Shown here in pieces: positions 8,658 to 18,156 of a DNA stretch of 47,128 bases. Below the pieces are notes generated by a model, which saw nothing but the letters and a program-made list of their open reading frames with translations, ran no database searches and had not been told where the DNA came from. The position numbers were made by a program, and so were the translations under genes. The DNA is taken from assembly GCA_027031765.1 (NCBI GenBank), contig JALVPN010000041.1, positions 1-47,128 of the forward strand, given 5' to 3'. This DNA comes from Promethearchaeota archaeon (lineage in GTDB: Archaea; Asgardarchaeota; Thorarchaeia; Thorarchaeales; Thorarchaeaceae). The stretch's first letter is position 1. Every line of letters begins with the position of its first letter.

Positions 8658-9527
8658 GTGATTGAACACAACCCCACCATTCTCAGCGGGCGTCGGGCCG
8701 TAGGCCTCGTGTGCAAGCCTGGCCGACCAGAGACCGAGCAGGTCGCACGTGAGTTGGTGGACATGCTCCTGTCTAGAAACATCCGGGTGCTCGTAGACCC
8801 CGGTTCATGCCATGTCGTCCATGAACGGACAGAACAGGTCGATATCCGTGACATGGACGTCGACTTTGTCATCACCATTGGCGGGGACGGCACAATCCTC
8901 TATACACTGGCGCATCTCAGACGACGTAACACGCCGCTCTTCTGCGTGAACAAGGGCACTGTGGGCTTCATGACCGAGAGTGACCTCACAGATGCTGCGG
9001 CAGCACTGTGCAAGATTCTTGACGGGGAGTGCGTCATCGAGTCTGCAGTCAACATTGCATCTGGGGTGGGGGAGCGTGAGTTCGACAATGCCCTCAACGA
9101 GGTATATGTGGTGTCGGCCGTACCTGGACGACTGTTGACCTTCAACGTGTTCTTGGACGGAGTGCACATCGACTACGGCCGCGCGGACGGTGCCATGCTG
9201 GCCACTCCAACTGGTTCCACCGCATACGCACTTGCAGCTGGCGGCTCTGTCCTTACCCCCAATGTGCATGGCCTGATTTTCGTACCTGTGTGCCCACCGC
9301 GGTTTGAATTGAAGTCCCTGGTAATACCTGACGACAGCCTGCTTGAACTGGAGCTGGCAAAACCGGGTGCCCCTGGCCTTGCAGTAATCGACGGCCAGAC
9401 CCGCCACGAGGTGCACCCACGCGAGACCGTGTGGATGAGAAAGGCACAGGGCGTTAGCAGGTTCATCCGGCTCTCGGACAACTACTATCACCGGTTGAGG
9501 ACACGACTTGTTCCTAGGACGCTGTAG
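8658..9527 (+). CDS. nadK: NAD kinase
   Basis: ITIGGDGTILYTLAHL, NKGTVGFMTE, LATPTGSTAYALAAGGSVLTP. Confidence 0.93.
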   Translation: MIEHNPTILSGRRAVGLVCKPGRPETEQVARELVDMLLSRNIRVLVDPGSCHVVHERTEQVDIRDMDVDFVITIGGDGTILYTLAHLRRRNTPLFCVNKGTVGFMTESDLTDAAAALCKILDGECVIESAVNIASGVGEREFDNALNEVYVVSAVPGRLLTFNVFLDGVHIDYGRADGAMLATPTGSTAYALAAGGSVLTPNVHGLIFVPVCPPRFELKSLVIPDDSLLELELAKPGAPGLAVIDGQTRHEVHPRETVWMRKAQGVSRFIRLSDNYYHRLRTRLVPRTL

Positions 9528-9536
9528 GCGAGGACT

Positions 9537-10058
9537 ATGTCCGAGGTCTACGTGCTCGATACAGCAGCACTGCTGTCAGACTGGCCCCACCGGCACCCGG
9601 ACAGACCGCTCATCACTACGCCGGGTGTTGTCGCAGAGGTGCAGAACAGGCCCAGCAGACGGCGAGTGTCAGACCTCATGTCCATCGGTCGTCTCTCTGT
9701 CGTCGAGCCTGATACCCGTCACCTCTCAGATGTGCGCCGGGTCGCCAGCAACACAGGTGATGCCCCTGTCCTGTCAGACACCGACCTCTCAGTGCTCGCC
9801 GTTGCACTTGCCGAACGCAGCTCTGGACGCAGGGTCACTATGGTCTCTGCCGACACAGCGGTACTGAATGTTGCGCGCCACCTGGGCCTTGACATTGCCG
9901 ACCTGTCAGGTGTCATGCGCGATACGGTTGTCTGGCGCTACCGTTGTCCGGCCTGCGGCCACTCAGAGCCGAGGTGTCCGCCCAACTGGGAGTGTCCTGT
10001 GTGTGGTACTCGCATGCGCCGTTCAGTACGTTCCCGGAGGCCCGTGTCACGGCGCTAG
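9537..10058 (+). CDS. nob1: Nob1-like rRNA maturation endonuclease (PIN + zinc ribbon)
   Basis: VYVLDTAALL PIN start, LSDTDLSVLAVAL, C-terminal CPACGH...CPVCG. Confidence 0.88.
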   Translation: MSEVYVLDTAALLSDWPHRHPDRPLITTPGVVAEVQNRPSRRRVSDLMSIGRLSVVEPDTRHLSDVRRVASNTGDAPVLSDTDLSVLAVALAERSSGRRVTMVSADTAVLNVARHLGLDIADLSGVMRDTVVWRYRCPACGHSEPRCPPNWECPVCGTRMRRSVRSRRPVSRR

Positions 10059-10183
10059 CAGTACCCCTGTTATGCCACCTGCTATTGGGCCAGCCCCGTG
10101 TGTCAGTCGGCAGGTGCAATGTGGGGTGGGTAATACCGGTGTCGTACAGCTTGTTATCTTGTCATCAAGAAACAGTGTGGCGG

Positions 10184-10441
10184 ATGACGATGAGTGGTGA
10201 TAGGTTCTCTACGGTCCGGCGGGACCTGGACGAGGTCCGGGCCCGTGTGCAGGAGGAGCTCATGACGGTGCGCGAGCTCATGGACACCCTGCCATACCAC
10301 AGGGACAGTACCGACTGGCACACTCCCTTCCAGCTCCACAGGTTGCGACGGGCGCTCAGGGTGCACTACCTCGCCATGCGCCTGAGGGACTCCCGCATGC
10401 CCGTGGCCACACCACCGATGGCGTGGCACCTTGAACAGTGA
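10184..10441 (+). CDS. Small hypothetical helical protein
   Basis: In-frame ATG of the 9944-10441 ORF; helical composition; convergent with yjbQ. Confidence 0.4.
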   Translation: MTMSGDRFSTVRRDLDEVRARVQEELMTVRELMDTLPYHRDSTDWHTPFQLHRLRRALRVHYLAMRLRDSRMPVATPPMAWHLEQ

Positions 10442-10460
10442 GGACAGCACCCCAGTACCG

Positions 10461-10880
10461 TCACTCACCCACCAGCATTATCTCCACCGTGCGACTCCGT
10501 GCCCTGACATCAAAGTCCACAAGTGTGATCTGTTGCCACGTACCAAGGACAAGGCGTCCGTCAACAAAGGGCACTGTCAGGCCCGGCCCCACTATTGAGG
10601 CCCGGATGTGTGAGTGCCCGTTCTTCTCTCCCCATCTCTTATCATGTCTGTAGTCCCCGGTCTGCGGGACGAGCCGTTCCATTGCGTCCCCGAAGTCGTC
10701 CAGCAGTCCACTCTCGTACTCGGTGGTCATAATGGAACAGGTCGAGCCCGTACAGTACACAGTACAGGTCCCGTTCTTGAGCCCGCTCTCCGCAAGGATT
10801 CCTTTGACCCTGCTGGTCATGTCAATCATATCACACTTGCCCGCTGTATCGACAGTCAGTGTCTTGTGGTAGGTTGGCAC
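10461..10880 (-). CDS. yjbQ: YjbQ/UPF0047 family protein
   Basis: GTCTVYCTGSTCSIMTTEYE and GHSHIRASIVGPGLTVPFVDGRLVLGTWQQITLVDFD. Confidence 0.9.
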   Translation of the reverse strand: MPTYHKTLTVDTAGKCDMIDMTSRVKGILAESGLKNGTCTVYCTGSTCSIMTTEYESGLLDDFGDAMERLVPQTGDYRHDKRWGEKNGHSHIRASIVGPGLTVPFVDGRLVLGTWQQITLVDFDVRARSRTVEIMLVGE

Positions 10881-10940
10881 ACCATCACCTCCCGGCGTGC
10901 TCTGTCAGTGTATATTATTCAAACTTGTGACGACCACATG

Positions 10941-12881
10941 TCACCGGCCATACCTCTTCGACACACCACGTCCTGTCCGGGGCCTCCGGATCTCGACCAG
11001 ATGACGCAGCGTAGTGAGCTTGTCGCCCAGCTCCTCCTCTCTCTCCTGGAGTGCCAGTACTGCAGCGACGTAGTTGTCCTCCACCAGTGGGCGGACGACA
11101 GCCATTACAGCCTCCATGTGTGCGTCCTTGCGGCGCCTTATAGTCCTCTCCATGGCCTCCACCACCCCCGTGACCTCCTCACGTTCCGCGGGCCTGTGTT
11201 CGAATATGGTTGCGAAGACCCGGAAGTAGTCGCTGAAGGCCTCCGCAAGCTCGCCCATCTCTTCGAAACCTGCAGCAGCGTCCATCAGGTACTCGATTGC
11301 TCTGTCGGTGTCGTCCTGACTGCCTGTCTTGAGCGCCTCAATCCCGGCGCTCCTCTTCCAGAGCGTTGCGAGTTCTGTTACTTCAAGTCCTGCATAGAAC
11401 TGGGCGGCAGCAGCTGCTCTCTCACTCGCCAGCCTGTGGAACTTCACGGCCGCCGGGCTGTCGCCCATGCGTTGTGCACACTCGCCGGCCTTGCTATAGT
11501 ACTTTGAGGCCTCGTCCTGTTGTCCGGCGTCCTCGCTCTCCTTCGCCAGCTCCTCGTAGAGTGCAATCACCCTCTGATACTGGGCCCAGGCCTCGGCATC
11601 ACGTCCGGCCTCAGACAGTACCTCTGCTGCCTCCTCAAGGGCCACTGCCTGTGCCTCCTTGTCGCCCCGGGCTGCCTCCTGCTCGGCCTCCACCAGATAC
11701 CTCTGCACGACGGTGTCGTATATCTCATCTGCCTCCTCTGTACTGCCCCATCTGCGGAGGCACATCGCTTGGAAGCGCAGGTAGTTCCTCTCTGCCTCCA
11801 TGTCCCCCTGTTCGGCCGCGCGCTCGACGAGTTTTGCGAACAGGCTGCTTGCGTACTTGTATGCCCATTTGGCCTTCATCTCACGCCCGATTTCTTGGAA
11901 CATGTCGGCCGCCTTGACCACAAGTGGTGCTGTGACCTCAAGCTTCCCGCCCGCCATGACGTAACAGAGTGCTGCTCTGTTCATTATCTGTCGGCGGGCC
12001 CACGTCTGTCTGAGCGCCCTGTAGACCTCTTGGGCGGCGTCATACATGTTGCCTGCCTTTTCAAGGAGGCGGGCCCGCTCGTAGCAGTGGCCTGCGTCCA
12101 CCATGTGTTTTGCCGCCTCTGTGAGCTCTCCCATTGCCTGGAGGATCTGTGCTGCCTCTGCAGAGGCGTTCGCGGCCGTGGTGTAGTCCTCCCTGTCCTT
12201 TGCCTCACCGGCCCACCTCTGACATATCCTGATTGCCCGGCGGTATATCCTGTCCGACAGCTCCTGGTCGCCCCCAGCATAGTACAGTCTGCCGACCCGC
12301 TTGAGCAGGCTGACCGCCTCTTCAAAGTCACCCTCTTCCTCGTAGGCGTCTGCAAGTTCCTCTAGGGCATCGGCTGCAGCTATCATGAGCTCCGCCTTCT
12401 CGTCTCCGACTGCAAAGTCAGCAGCCCTGAGATAGAAGTCGGCAGCCCGCCTGTGTTCTTCTGCCATCACTGCAATCCTGCCGGCATCCCTGTTGAGCCG
12501 GACTATCTCAGTATGGATTTCTGGTGACCCCTCCAGTCTAATGAGCATCAGGGTGGCTGAGTCGAACGCATCGAGGCACTCCTCTGCGAGGTACAGCTCA
12601 CTGTAGAGTAGTGCCATCTCCTCGTAGACCTCAGCAGCCTCCCTGTACTGTCCAGCCGCGGCAAGCTGTTGTGCTGCATCTTTGAGCACTCCCACTGCCT
12701 CCATCTTCTTGTCCGCCCGGGCAAGTTCCTTTGCCCTTTCAATGAGCGAGTTGGTAGCGGTCAATATGTGGTCTCCTGGAAGGACGGGCCTCCTGATGAG
12801 TTGCAATGCGGACGCAGTGCAAATATTAGTTGCCTTGGTGGAGTCGTAATCCACATTGCTGGCGGGCCAGTACCCAGTCAC
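10941..12881 (-). CDS. Long TPR-repeat protein (SNAP-like helical repeats); exact start uncertain
   Basis: Repeated A-x-x-Y-x-x-A-A motifs (REAAEVYEEMALLYSEL, EASKYYSKAGECAQRMGD and similar) over about 550 aa. Confidence 0.8.
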   Translation of the reverse strand: MTGYWPASNVDYDSTKATNICTASALQLIRRPVLPGDHILTATNSLIERAKELARADKKMEAVGVLKDAAQQLAAAGQYREAAEVYEEMALLYSELYLAEECLDAFDSATLMLIRLEGSPEIHTEIVRLNRDAGRIAVMAEEHRRAADFYLRAADFAVGDEKAELMIAAADALEELADAYEEEGDFEEAVSLLKRVGRLYYAGGDQELSDRIYRRAIRICQRWAGEAKDREDYTTAANASAEAAQILQAMGELTEAAKHMVDAGHCYERARLLEKAGNMYDAAQEVYRALRQTWARRQIMNRAALCYVMAGGKLEVTAPLVVKAADMFQEIGREMKAKWAYKYASSLFAKLVERAAEQGDMEAERNYLRFQAMCLRRWGSTEEADEIYDTVVQRYLVEAEQEAARGDKEAQAVALEEAAEVLSEAGRDAEAWAQYQRVIALYEELAKESEDAGQQDEASKYYSKAGECAQRMGDSPAAVKFHRLASERAAAAAQFYAGLEVTELATLWKRSAGIEALKTGSQDDTDRAIEYLMDAAAGFEEMGELAEAFSDYFRVFATIFEHRPAEREEVTGVVEAMERTIRRRKDAHMEAVMAVVRPLVEDNYVAAVLALQEREEELGDKLTTLRHLVEIRRPRTGRGVSKRYGR

Positions 12882-12940
12882 AACTCCCTGTCTGAGTTGC
12901 GGCTGCTTCCAAATAAATAAGACTCATATACGGCGCCCAC

Positions 12941-14065
12941 ATGGTCTACCCCGGTAGTGAAGGCCAAGTGACGCCGCGGATTGGCATCGGTCTGATTGGA
13001 GCCGGAAGCGCCGGGCTGCAACACCTCAAGGGGGTCGAGGCCCTCCGCAAGGCCGCACTCTTGGACCTGGAGGTCGCGGCCCTCTGTGACAAGGATGATG
13101 GCCGTCTCACATCGGCTGCACGGGAGTTCCACCCACAGAACACATACCACGACTATCACGACCTTGTGAACGACGAGCGCGTTGACGTCGTGTATGTGTG
13201 TACACCGACGACAATGCAGTCTGATGTCGTGAAGGCTGTCGCGGCTGCCGGCAAGCCGGTCCTCTGTGAGAAGCCGTTGGCACACAGCTGTCCACAGGCA
13301 CGTGACCTGCTGGCGGTGGCCAACAGTGCTGGGATTGCAACTGCCGTTGCACTGTTGCTGCGCTACGATGCGTTCCTGCTATATGCCCGCCGCCTTATCT
13401 CCTCGAACGAGTTCGGCCGTCCAATCCTCGCCCACATCCGTGATGACCGGCATGTACCGGCTGACTACATCGAGGAACAGCGCACCAGCAACCATTCTGT
13501 TGCGGCAGGCGGTGCAATCCTTGAGGACAGCATCCATGACATTGATGTGTTCCTGTGGTTCTTGGGTGATGTCGAGCGCGTGTTCGCGACTGTGAGGTTT
13601 GACGAGGAACGCCGGACGGAACACCTGGCCTCGGTCATACTGACCCACAAGAACGGGGCCATCAGCACCCTCGACTCAGTGTGGCACTGGGTCGACCGGC
13701 CCGATGAGCGGCGTGTCGAGCTGTTCTTTGAGGATGGGTTCCTCGGCATAACTCTCGAGACGGGCAACCGACACTTGGACTATCAGCTACGGGGTGAGGG
13801 CCCCGTCCGGGTCTCTGAAGAGAGCGCTCGGGAGGCGCTGCTGGATACGCTGGGCATACGTACATCAACCGTGGCGACAACGGTGTTCGTGTCCTCAGTC
13901 CGCGCTGGTGACGAGCGGTACCCCGCGCTCAGCTATGCGTTCTTGACGTCGCTCCTTGGAGGCCGACAGAGCTGTCCCACTTTCAAGGATGCTGTTGCCG
14001 CTCACAAGATAATTGATGCTGCCTACGAGTCGGCCTCTTCGGGACATGCAATCGACCCGCTGTAG
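12941..14065 (+). CDS. Gfo/Idh/MocA family oxidoreductase
   Basis: GIGLIGAGSAGLQHLKG Rossmann motif, VYVCTPTTMQSDVVKAVAAAGKPVLCEKPLA. Confidence 0.92.
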   Translation: MVYPGSEGQVTPRIGIGLIGAGSAGLQHLKGVEALRKAALLDLEVAALCDKDDGRLTSAAREFHPQNTYHDYHDLVNDERVDVVYVCTPTTMQSDVVKAVAAAGKPVLCEKPLAHSCPQARDLLAVANSAGIATAVALLLRYDAFLLYARRLISSNEFGRPILAHIRDDRHVPADYIEEQRTSNHSVAAGGAILEDSIHDIDVFLWFLGDVERVFATVRFDEERRTEHLASVILTHKNGAISTLDSVWHWVDRPDERRVELFFEDGFLGITLETGNRHLDYQLRGEGPVRVSEESAREALLDTLGIRTSTVATTVFVSSVRAGDERYPALSYAFLTSLLGGRQSCPTFKDAVAAHKIIDAAYESASSGHAIDPL

Positions 14066-14128
14066 CCCGTGCACCGTTCCCCATGCCAGTCATGCTTAAG
14101 TATAGGGGGCCCACACCTACGTGACATC

Positions 14129-15505
14129 ATGGATGAGATCTCGGTCAGTGATGTCCGCTCCTCGGAGTATGATGTTGTGGTTGCTGGCGCGGGGGCCGGA
14201 GGTCTGCTCACGGCGCTGGCCCTAACAGGTGCTGGGCACCGTGTGCTCGTTGTCGAGGCGCAGGATCATCCCGGTGGGGTGTGGTGGGGACACAGTGTTG
14301 ACGGCTTCCGGGTCGACCAGGGGCTCCACGTTATCACCCGTGTGCGGTCCGGTCCATTCGCCCGTTTCATTCGCAGGTACCTGCGCCCTCCACCGTCCAT
14401 TGTCCTCCATGATGGGTGGTACTTCAGGGTTCATGACCGGGTCGGTACAATCCCCAACAGTATTGGTGCAGCACTACGCTGGCCGCTCACGGGTCTTGGT
14501 GGCCGGTTCTCGCTTATCCGCATCGGTGCAAAGATCAAGACGATGGATGTTGCGGAGATGCGGGAGTACAAGGACATCACGTTCCTTGAGTTCATGCATG
14601 CGAACGGTGTGACGGACCAGAACATCCTTGACGTGATGCAGAGCGCCATCTACATGGCTGCTGGTGTCCCCATTGACCGGGCCTCCGCCTATGAGGCACT
14701 GAGGACACTGAAGGACACTGATAAGGAGCTACCACGGGGCGAGTCGCTGCGGCGCATACTGTTCGGGAGCGAGGAGTACGACGAGGGCGTTGTTGTGGGC
14801 GGGATGCGCGCCCTTGTTGAACAGGTTGTGGATGCCATCAATGGTGACTACGTACTTGGTGCTCCTGTGGAGCGGGTCATCGTGCGTGATGGCCGTGTGA
14901 AGGGCCTCGTTGTGGCCGGCAGGGAGATTGGACACCATTGTGTGGTGAGCAACATCCCACTACGTAACATGCCCCGGATTGTGGACTCTACGAGCCCGGA
15001 GGTGACGTCCTTCTTTGAGCGCTGGAGCAACATGTTGCCCACTCGCGGCCTCACCCTGTGGCTGGGCCTCGACCGCGTCGTCATTGGTGACCGCAAGTCC
15101 CGTGTTGTCGTCCATCCTACCCCCTGCACATGGATTGTCTCGCTGTCCAGTTTTGACCCGACCTGTGCACCAGAGGGAAAGGAGCTCGTAGGAGTCGCGA
15201 CAGTACTGTTGGAGGGGGACAGGCCGGACAGCGTCCTCAAACAGGTCAAAGAGAACGTGCTCGCCAGATACTTCCCGGGCCTGCTCAGGCACACTGTGAT
15301 GGAACACGTGCAGGTGTCATATGCCACACGGGCCGCGCTGGTGCCCGGTCAGACAGCACTTGACCGTCCCGGCCCCCGCACACCAGCCCGCGGACTATAT
15401 ATCGTGGGCACGGACACTGCTGGTGAAGGGGTGGGACTGCAGCAGGCAGCCAACTCCGCAACTGGTGTCGTGCGCGCTCTGCTTGACGACATCGAGTACC
15501 TGTAG
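14129..15505 (+). CDS. FAD-dependent oxidoreductase (phytoene desaturase/amine oxidase-like)
   Basis: YDVVVAGAGAGGLLTALALTGAGHRVLVVEA dinucleotide fold; C-terminal GLYIVGTDTAGEGVGLQQAANSATGV. Confidence 0.88.
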   Translation: MDEISVSDVRSSEYDVVVAGAGAGGLLTALALTGAGHRVLVVEAQDHPGGVWWGHSVDGFRVDQGLHVITRVRSGPFARFIRRYLRPPPSIVLHDGWYFRVHDRVGTIPNSIGAALRWPLTGLGGRFSLIRIGAKIKTMDVAEMREYKDITFLEFMHANGVTDQNILDVMQSAIYMAAGVPIDRASAYEALRTLKDTDKELPRGESLRRILFGSEEYDEGVVVGGMRALVEQVVDAINGDYVLGAPVERVIVRDGRVKGLVVAGREIGHHCVVSNIPLRNMPRIVDSTSPEVTSFFERWSNMLPTRGLTLWLGLDRVVIGDRKSRVVVHPTPCTWIVSLSSFDPTCAPEGKELVGVATVLLEGDRPDSVLKQVKENVLARYFPGLLRHTVMEHVQVSYATRAALVPGQTALDRPGPRTPARGLYIVGTDTAGEGVGLQQAANSATGVVRALLDDIEYL

Positions 15506-15513
15506 CCAGTCCC

Positions 15514-15984
15514 TCACCGCTGGTCTAGGCCGGACATGGTGTCTAGGAGCCTGCGTATCAGGTGTACAAGACGGTCTGCACAGGCCTCGTAGGCCGCCAC
15601 CGGTCTGCCCCAGCAGTCCTCAATCTCACCCTCTTCCCCAACATACTCGGTCAGTAAGTGGACCCTGCCCTCACCACTGGCCTCCCCTGCTGTCATGTCC
15701 AGTACGGCCCTCTTCTGAGCCCCGGTCATTGTGAGTACTACGTCTGCCCACTCCATGCACCCACGCGTGAGCTGCCTTGACAGGTGTGACGACATATCCA
15801 CTCCCCGTGCCTTGAGCACAGTGACTGCAGCATGTTCGGGCCCTTCTCCATCAACTGCTGAGACCCCAGCTGAGCGGGCCTCCACGAGGTCGTCAAGTCC
15901 ACGTATTCCCGCCTCGTGTCTGAATATCGCCTCTGCCATTGCGCTCCGGCCTGTGTTGCCAGTACACACAAACAGTACTCGCAT
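15514..15984 (-). CDS. Low-molecular-weight protein tyrosine phosphatase family
   Basis: MRVLFVCTGNTGRSAMAEAIF (CX5R loop), VVLTMTGAQK. Confidence 0.87.
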   Translation of the reverse strand: MRVLFVCTGNTGRSAMAEAIFRHEAGIRGLDDLVEARSAGVSAVDGEGPEHAAVTVLKARGVDMSSHLSRQLTRGCMEWADVVLTMTGAQKRAVLDMTAGEASGEGRVHLLTEYVGEEGEIEDCWGRPVAAYEACADRLVHLIRRLLDTMSGLDQR

Positions 15985-16217
15985 GTGTGGTCGCGCCTCC
16001 ATGTGCGGCCCACCTTTTCCGTGCTGCCAGCTCCCCGGATGTGCAGTAGTACACTGGCTGGAGTCATCTTGCACTCAAGGGAGTGTCCACAACGTGTGCA
16101 GGCCACCCGGTCACGGTCGGCTGGCATGACCTCGTGTCCTCTTGGTCTCAGCGAAAGAATTTTGTTGTTGCGATGTGGCCTGCACTCTGACTTCAGTGTG
16201 ACGAAGGAGTCTTTTTC

Positions 16218-16775
16218 ATGCTGGTAGAAATCCGGTGGCACGGAAGAGGCGGACAGGGTGGCGTCACATCCGCCGAGCTATTGGCAAAAGCAGCATATCT
16301 TGACGGCTACAAGGGTGTCCAGGCGTTCCCGTTCTTTGGCGCTGAACGGCGTGGTGCTCCTGTCAAGGCCTTCACGCGGATATCGGACCGCGAGATCAAT
16401 GTCCGCTGTCAGATCTACGAGCCAGACATCGTGGCCGTGCTCGACCCCGATATCATAGACCTCATAGATGTCTGTGAGGGGCTGAAGGATGACGGTATAG
16501 TCATTGTCAACACCCCAAAGGCGCCGAGCGAGCTCGACCTGCGGGGTCATGTCTACACTTTCGACGGGACGGGCATCGCGCTCCGTCACGGCCTCCTCGT
16601 TGCAGGGCTCCCAGTGGTCAACACTACCATGCTGGGTGCTTTTGCAAGGGCCACAGGGCTGGTGAAACTGGAGACCGTGCAGCGTGTGATCATGGAGAAG
16701 TGGCCTGGCAAGGTCGGCGAGAGGAATGCCGAGGGTGCCAAAGAGGCCTACGACTCCTGCACCGACCAGGGCTAG
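16218..16775 (+). CDS. porG: 2-oxoacid:ferredoxin oxidoreductase gamma subunit (PorG/PorC type)
   Basis: IRWHGRGGQGGVTSAELLAKAA...FPFFGAERRGAPVKAFTRIS. Confidence 0.9.
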   Translation: MLVEIRWHGRGGQGGVTSAELLAKAAYLDGYKGVQAFPFFGAERRGAPVKAFTRISDREINVRCQIYEPDIVAVLDPDIIDLIDVCEGLKDDGIVIVNTPKAPSELDLRGHVYTFDGTGIALRHGLLVAGLPVVNTTMLGAFARATGLVKLETVQRVIMEKWPGKVGERNAEGAKEAYDSCTDQG

Positions 16776-16955
16776 CGCCGCCCCAATCTGTTGCTGCTAC
16801 GTGGTGACCGACTGGGGTACACCAGGTCCCGCCAACACTGGCACCACCGTGTGTCAGCGGCCGTCCTCATACGTGGCTGCAGGACTGCCCCTGCATGTCT
16901 TCCGTGCCGTGAGGCTGCCGACCGCGCCTCATAAGGGGTCTGGAAACTGCCCATG

Positions 16956-17735
16956 CTATGCATATATCCTCTCGTAGCCTGGCCGTGCCACCTCTGGCCT
17001 GTGTCTACGGAGGCCCTCGACCTGCTGTGCCATCTCCTCCATCTTCCTCTTTATGAGCTCAGCACTCTCTTTGAGCTCGGTCGTGTCGACGCCGACGCTG
17101 TACAACCTGTTGAGTGCTTCTAGCAGGAGGACTGCAGCTTCAGGGTCTGGTACGACGGCTATTGCGGGTGTCAGGAGGGCAAACCCGACCATGTCGCGAC
17201 ACAGGGTCTCGGAGAGGATGGAGCCCGCAATGCCTGTGATTATGCCCTTCTTTAGGATTTCCATCTCGGGGCCCTTTGAGAGCTCGTCAATCTTCTCCTC
17301 CTCCGCAACAAAGAGCACTTTCCTGTTCGTGGGAATCCCCTGGGATGGTATACCGTCGAGCACGACGGTCTCACGCACCCCGACGCCAGCGGCCCAGTCT
17401 AGGAGTGCCGAGCTGACAGCATACATCCCCTCGTCAGCCACTGGCAGCTCCGTTGTCACTACGAGGAGGTTCCTCTTCTCGTGGCCATAGACCCTGAACG
17501 GGTGTCGGAGCCGCCCCTCAAGGAACACCGCCGCAGATGGGATGTACTTTGACCGCACATGGGCTATCTCTCTCATGTCAAACTGCTCGATTATTGTGTT
17601 GGCTGCAATGGTCCCCACAACGCCCGCTGACGGAAAACAGCACACGAGCAGTGGCTGGTCCAGCTCCAGCGTAACGGTCTGGACGACCTCTGCATCTGGA
17701 GCACCAAGTATCTTGGACGCACACTCTTCCGCCAT
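16956..17735 (-). CDS. PAC2 family (proteasome assembly chaperone-like) protein
   Basis: LLVCCFPSAGVVGTIAANTIIEQ, VVLDGIPSQG, GIITGIAGSILSETLCRDMVGFALL. Confidence 0.87.
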   Translation of the reverse strand: MAEECASKILGAPDAEVVQTVTLELDQPLLVCCFPSAGVVGTIAANTIIEQFDMREIAHVRSKYIPSAAVFLEGRLRHPFRVYGHEKRNLLVVTTELPVADEGMYAVSSALLDWAAGVGVRETVVLDGIPSQGIPTNRKVLFVAEEEKIDELSKGPEMEILKKGIITGIAGSILSETLCRDMVGFALLTPAIAVVPDPEAAVLLLEALNRLYSVGVDTTELKESAELIKRKMEEMAQQVEGLRRHRPEVARPGYERIYA

Positions 17736-18156
17736 GACTTGCAAACCCACTGAAAGGGTGTTCAGTCGTTGAATATTAAGTTTGAGTGACCGAACGGGGT
17801 GTTGTCCCGGGCAGTGTAACACTCCTTGTGGTACGACAACAACGTAGTCCTGGTGCCCGGTCCTGACCCGTGTCGTGTGACCCATGAACAGGCCTCGGAC
17901 TGAGTGGACGCTAAGACCATGTCGTGTACAGTATGCTAGGTTGTGTACCCGGCCGGACGCGACCTGATGCAGATGTCACGCGCCGGTAGTATCCCTCGCC
18001 TCTCCCCAGTCCCTCGACCCGGGCCCATATGTTGCCGGTGCCTACATGACCGTCCCCGGGTGCCAGCACCACGGTGGTCTGCTCGACAACCTGTGCGGAC
18101 CCCTTAATAGCCGCTTTTTCCTACCTGTAGGTGCGGTTCTCTTCCGGCCGTGAACA

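Noticed and set aside
8805-9491. 228-aa minus-strand ORF opposite nadK
   Set aside because: Antisense shadow ORF; composition atypical and NAD kinase motifs are unambiguous on the + strand.
11520-12365. 281-aa plus-strand ORF opposite the TPR gene
   Set aside because: Cys/Leu/His-rich antisense product expected from a repetitive Ala/Glu-rich TPR gene.
15738-16241. Cys-rich minus-strand ORF (RDRVACTRCGHSLECK...CEYCLCVLATQ) as a zinc-finger protein
   Set aside because: Second CxxC is the out-of-frame image of the LMW phosphatase P-loop; only the upstream CTRCGHSLEC stretch could be real and it lacks a clean boundary.
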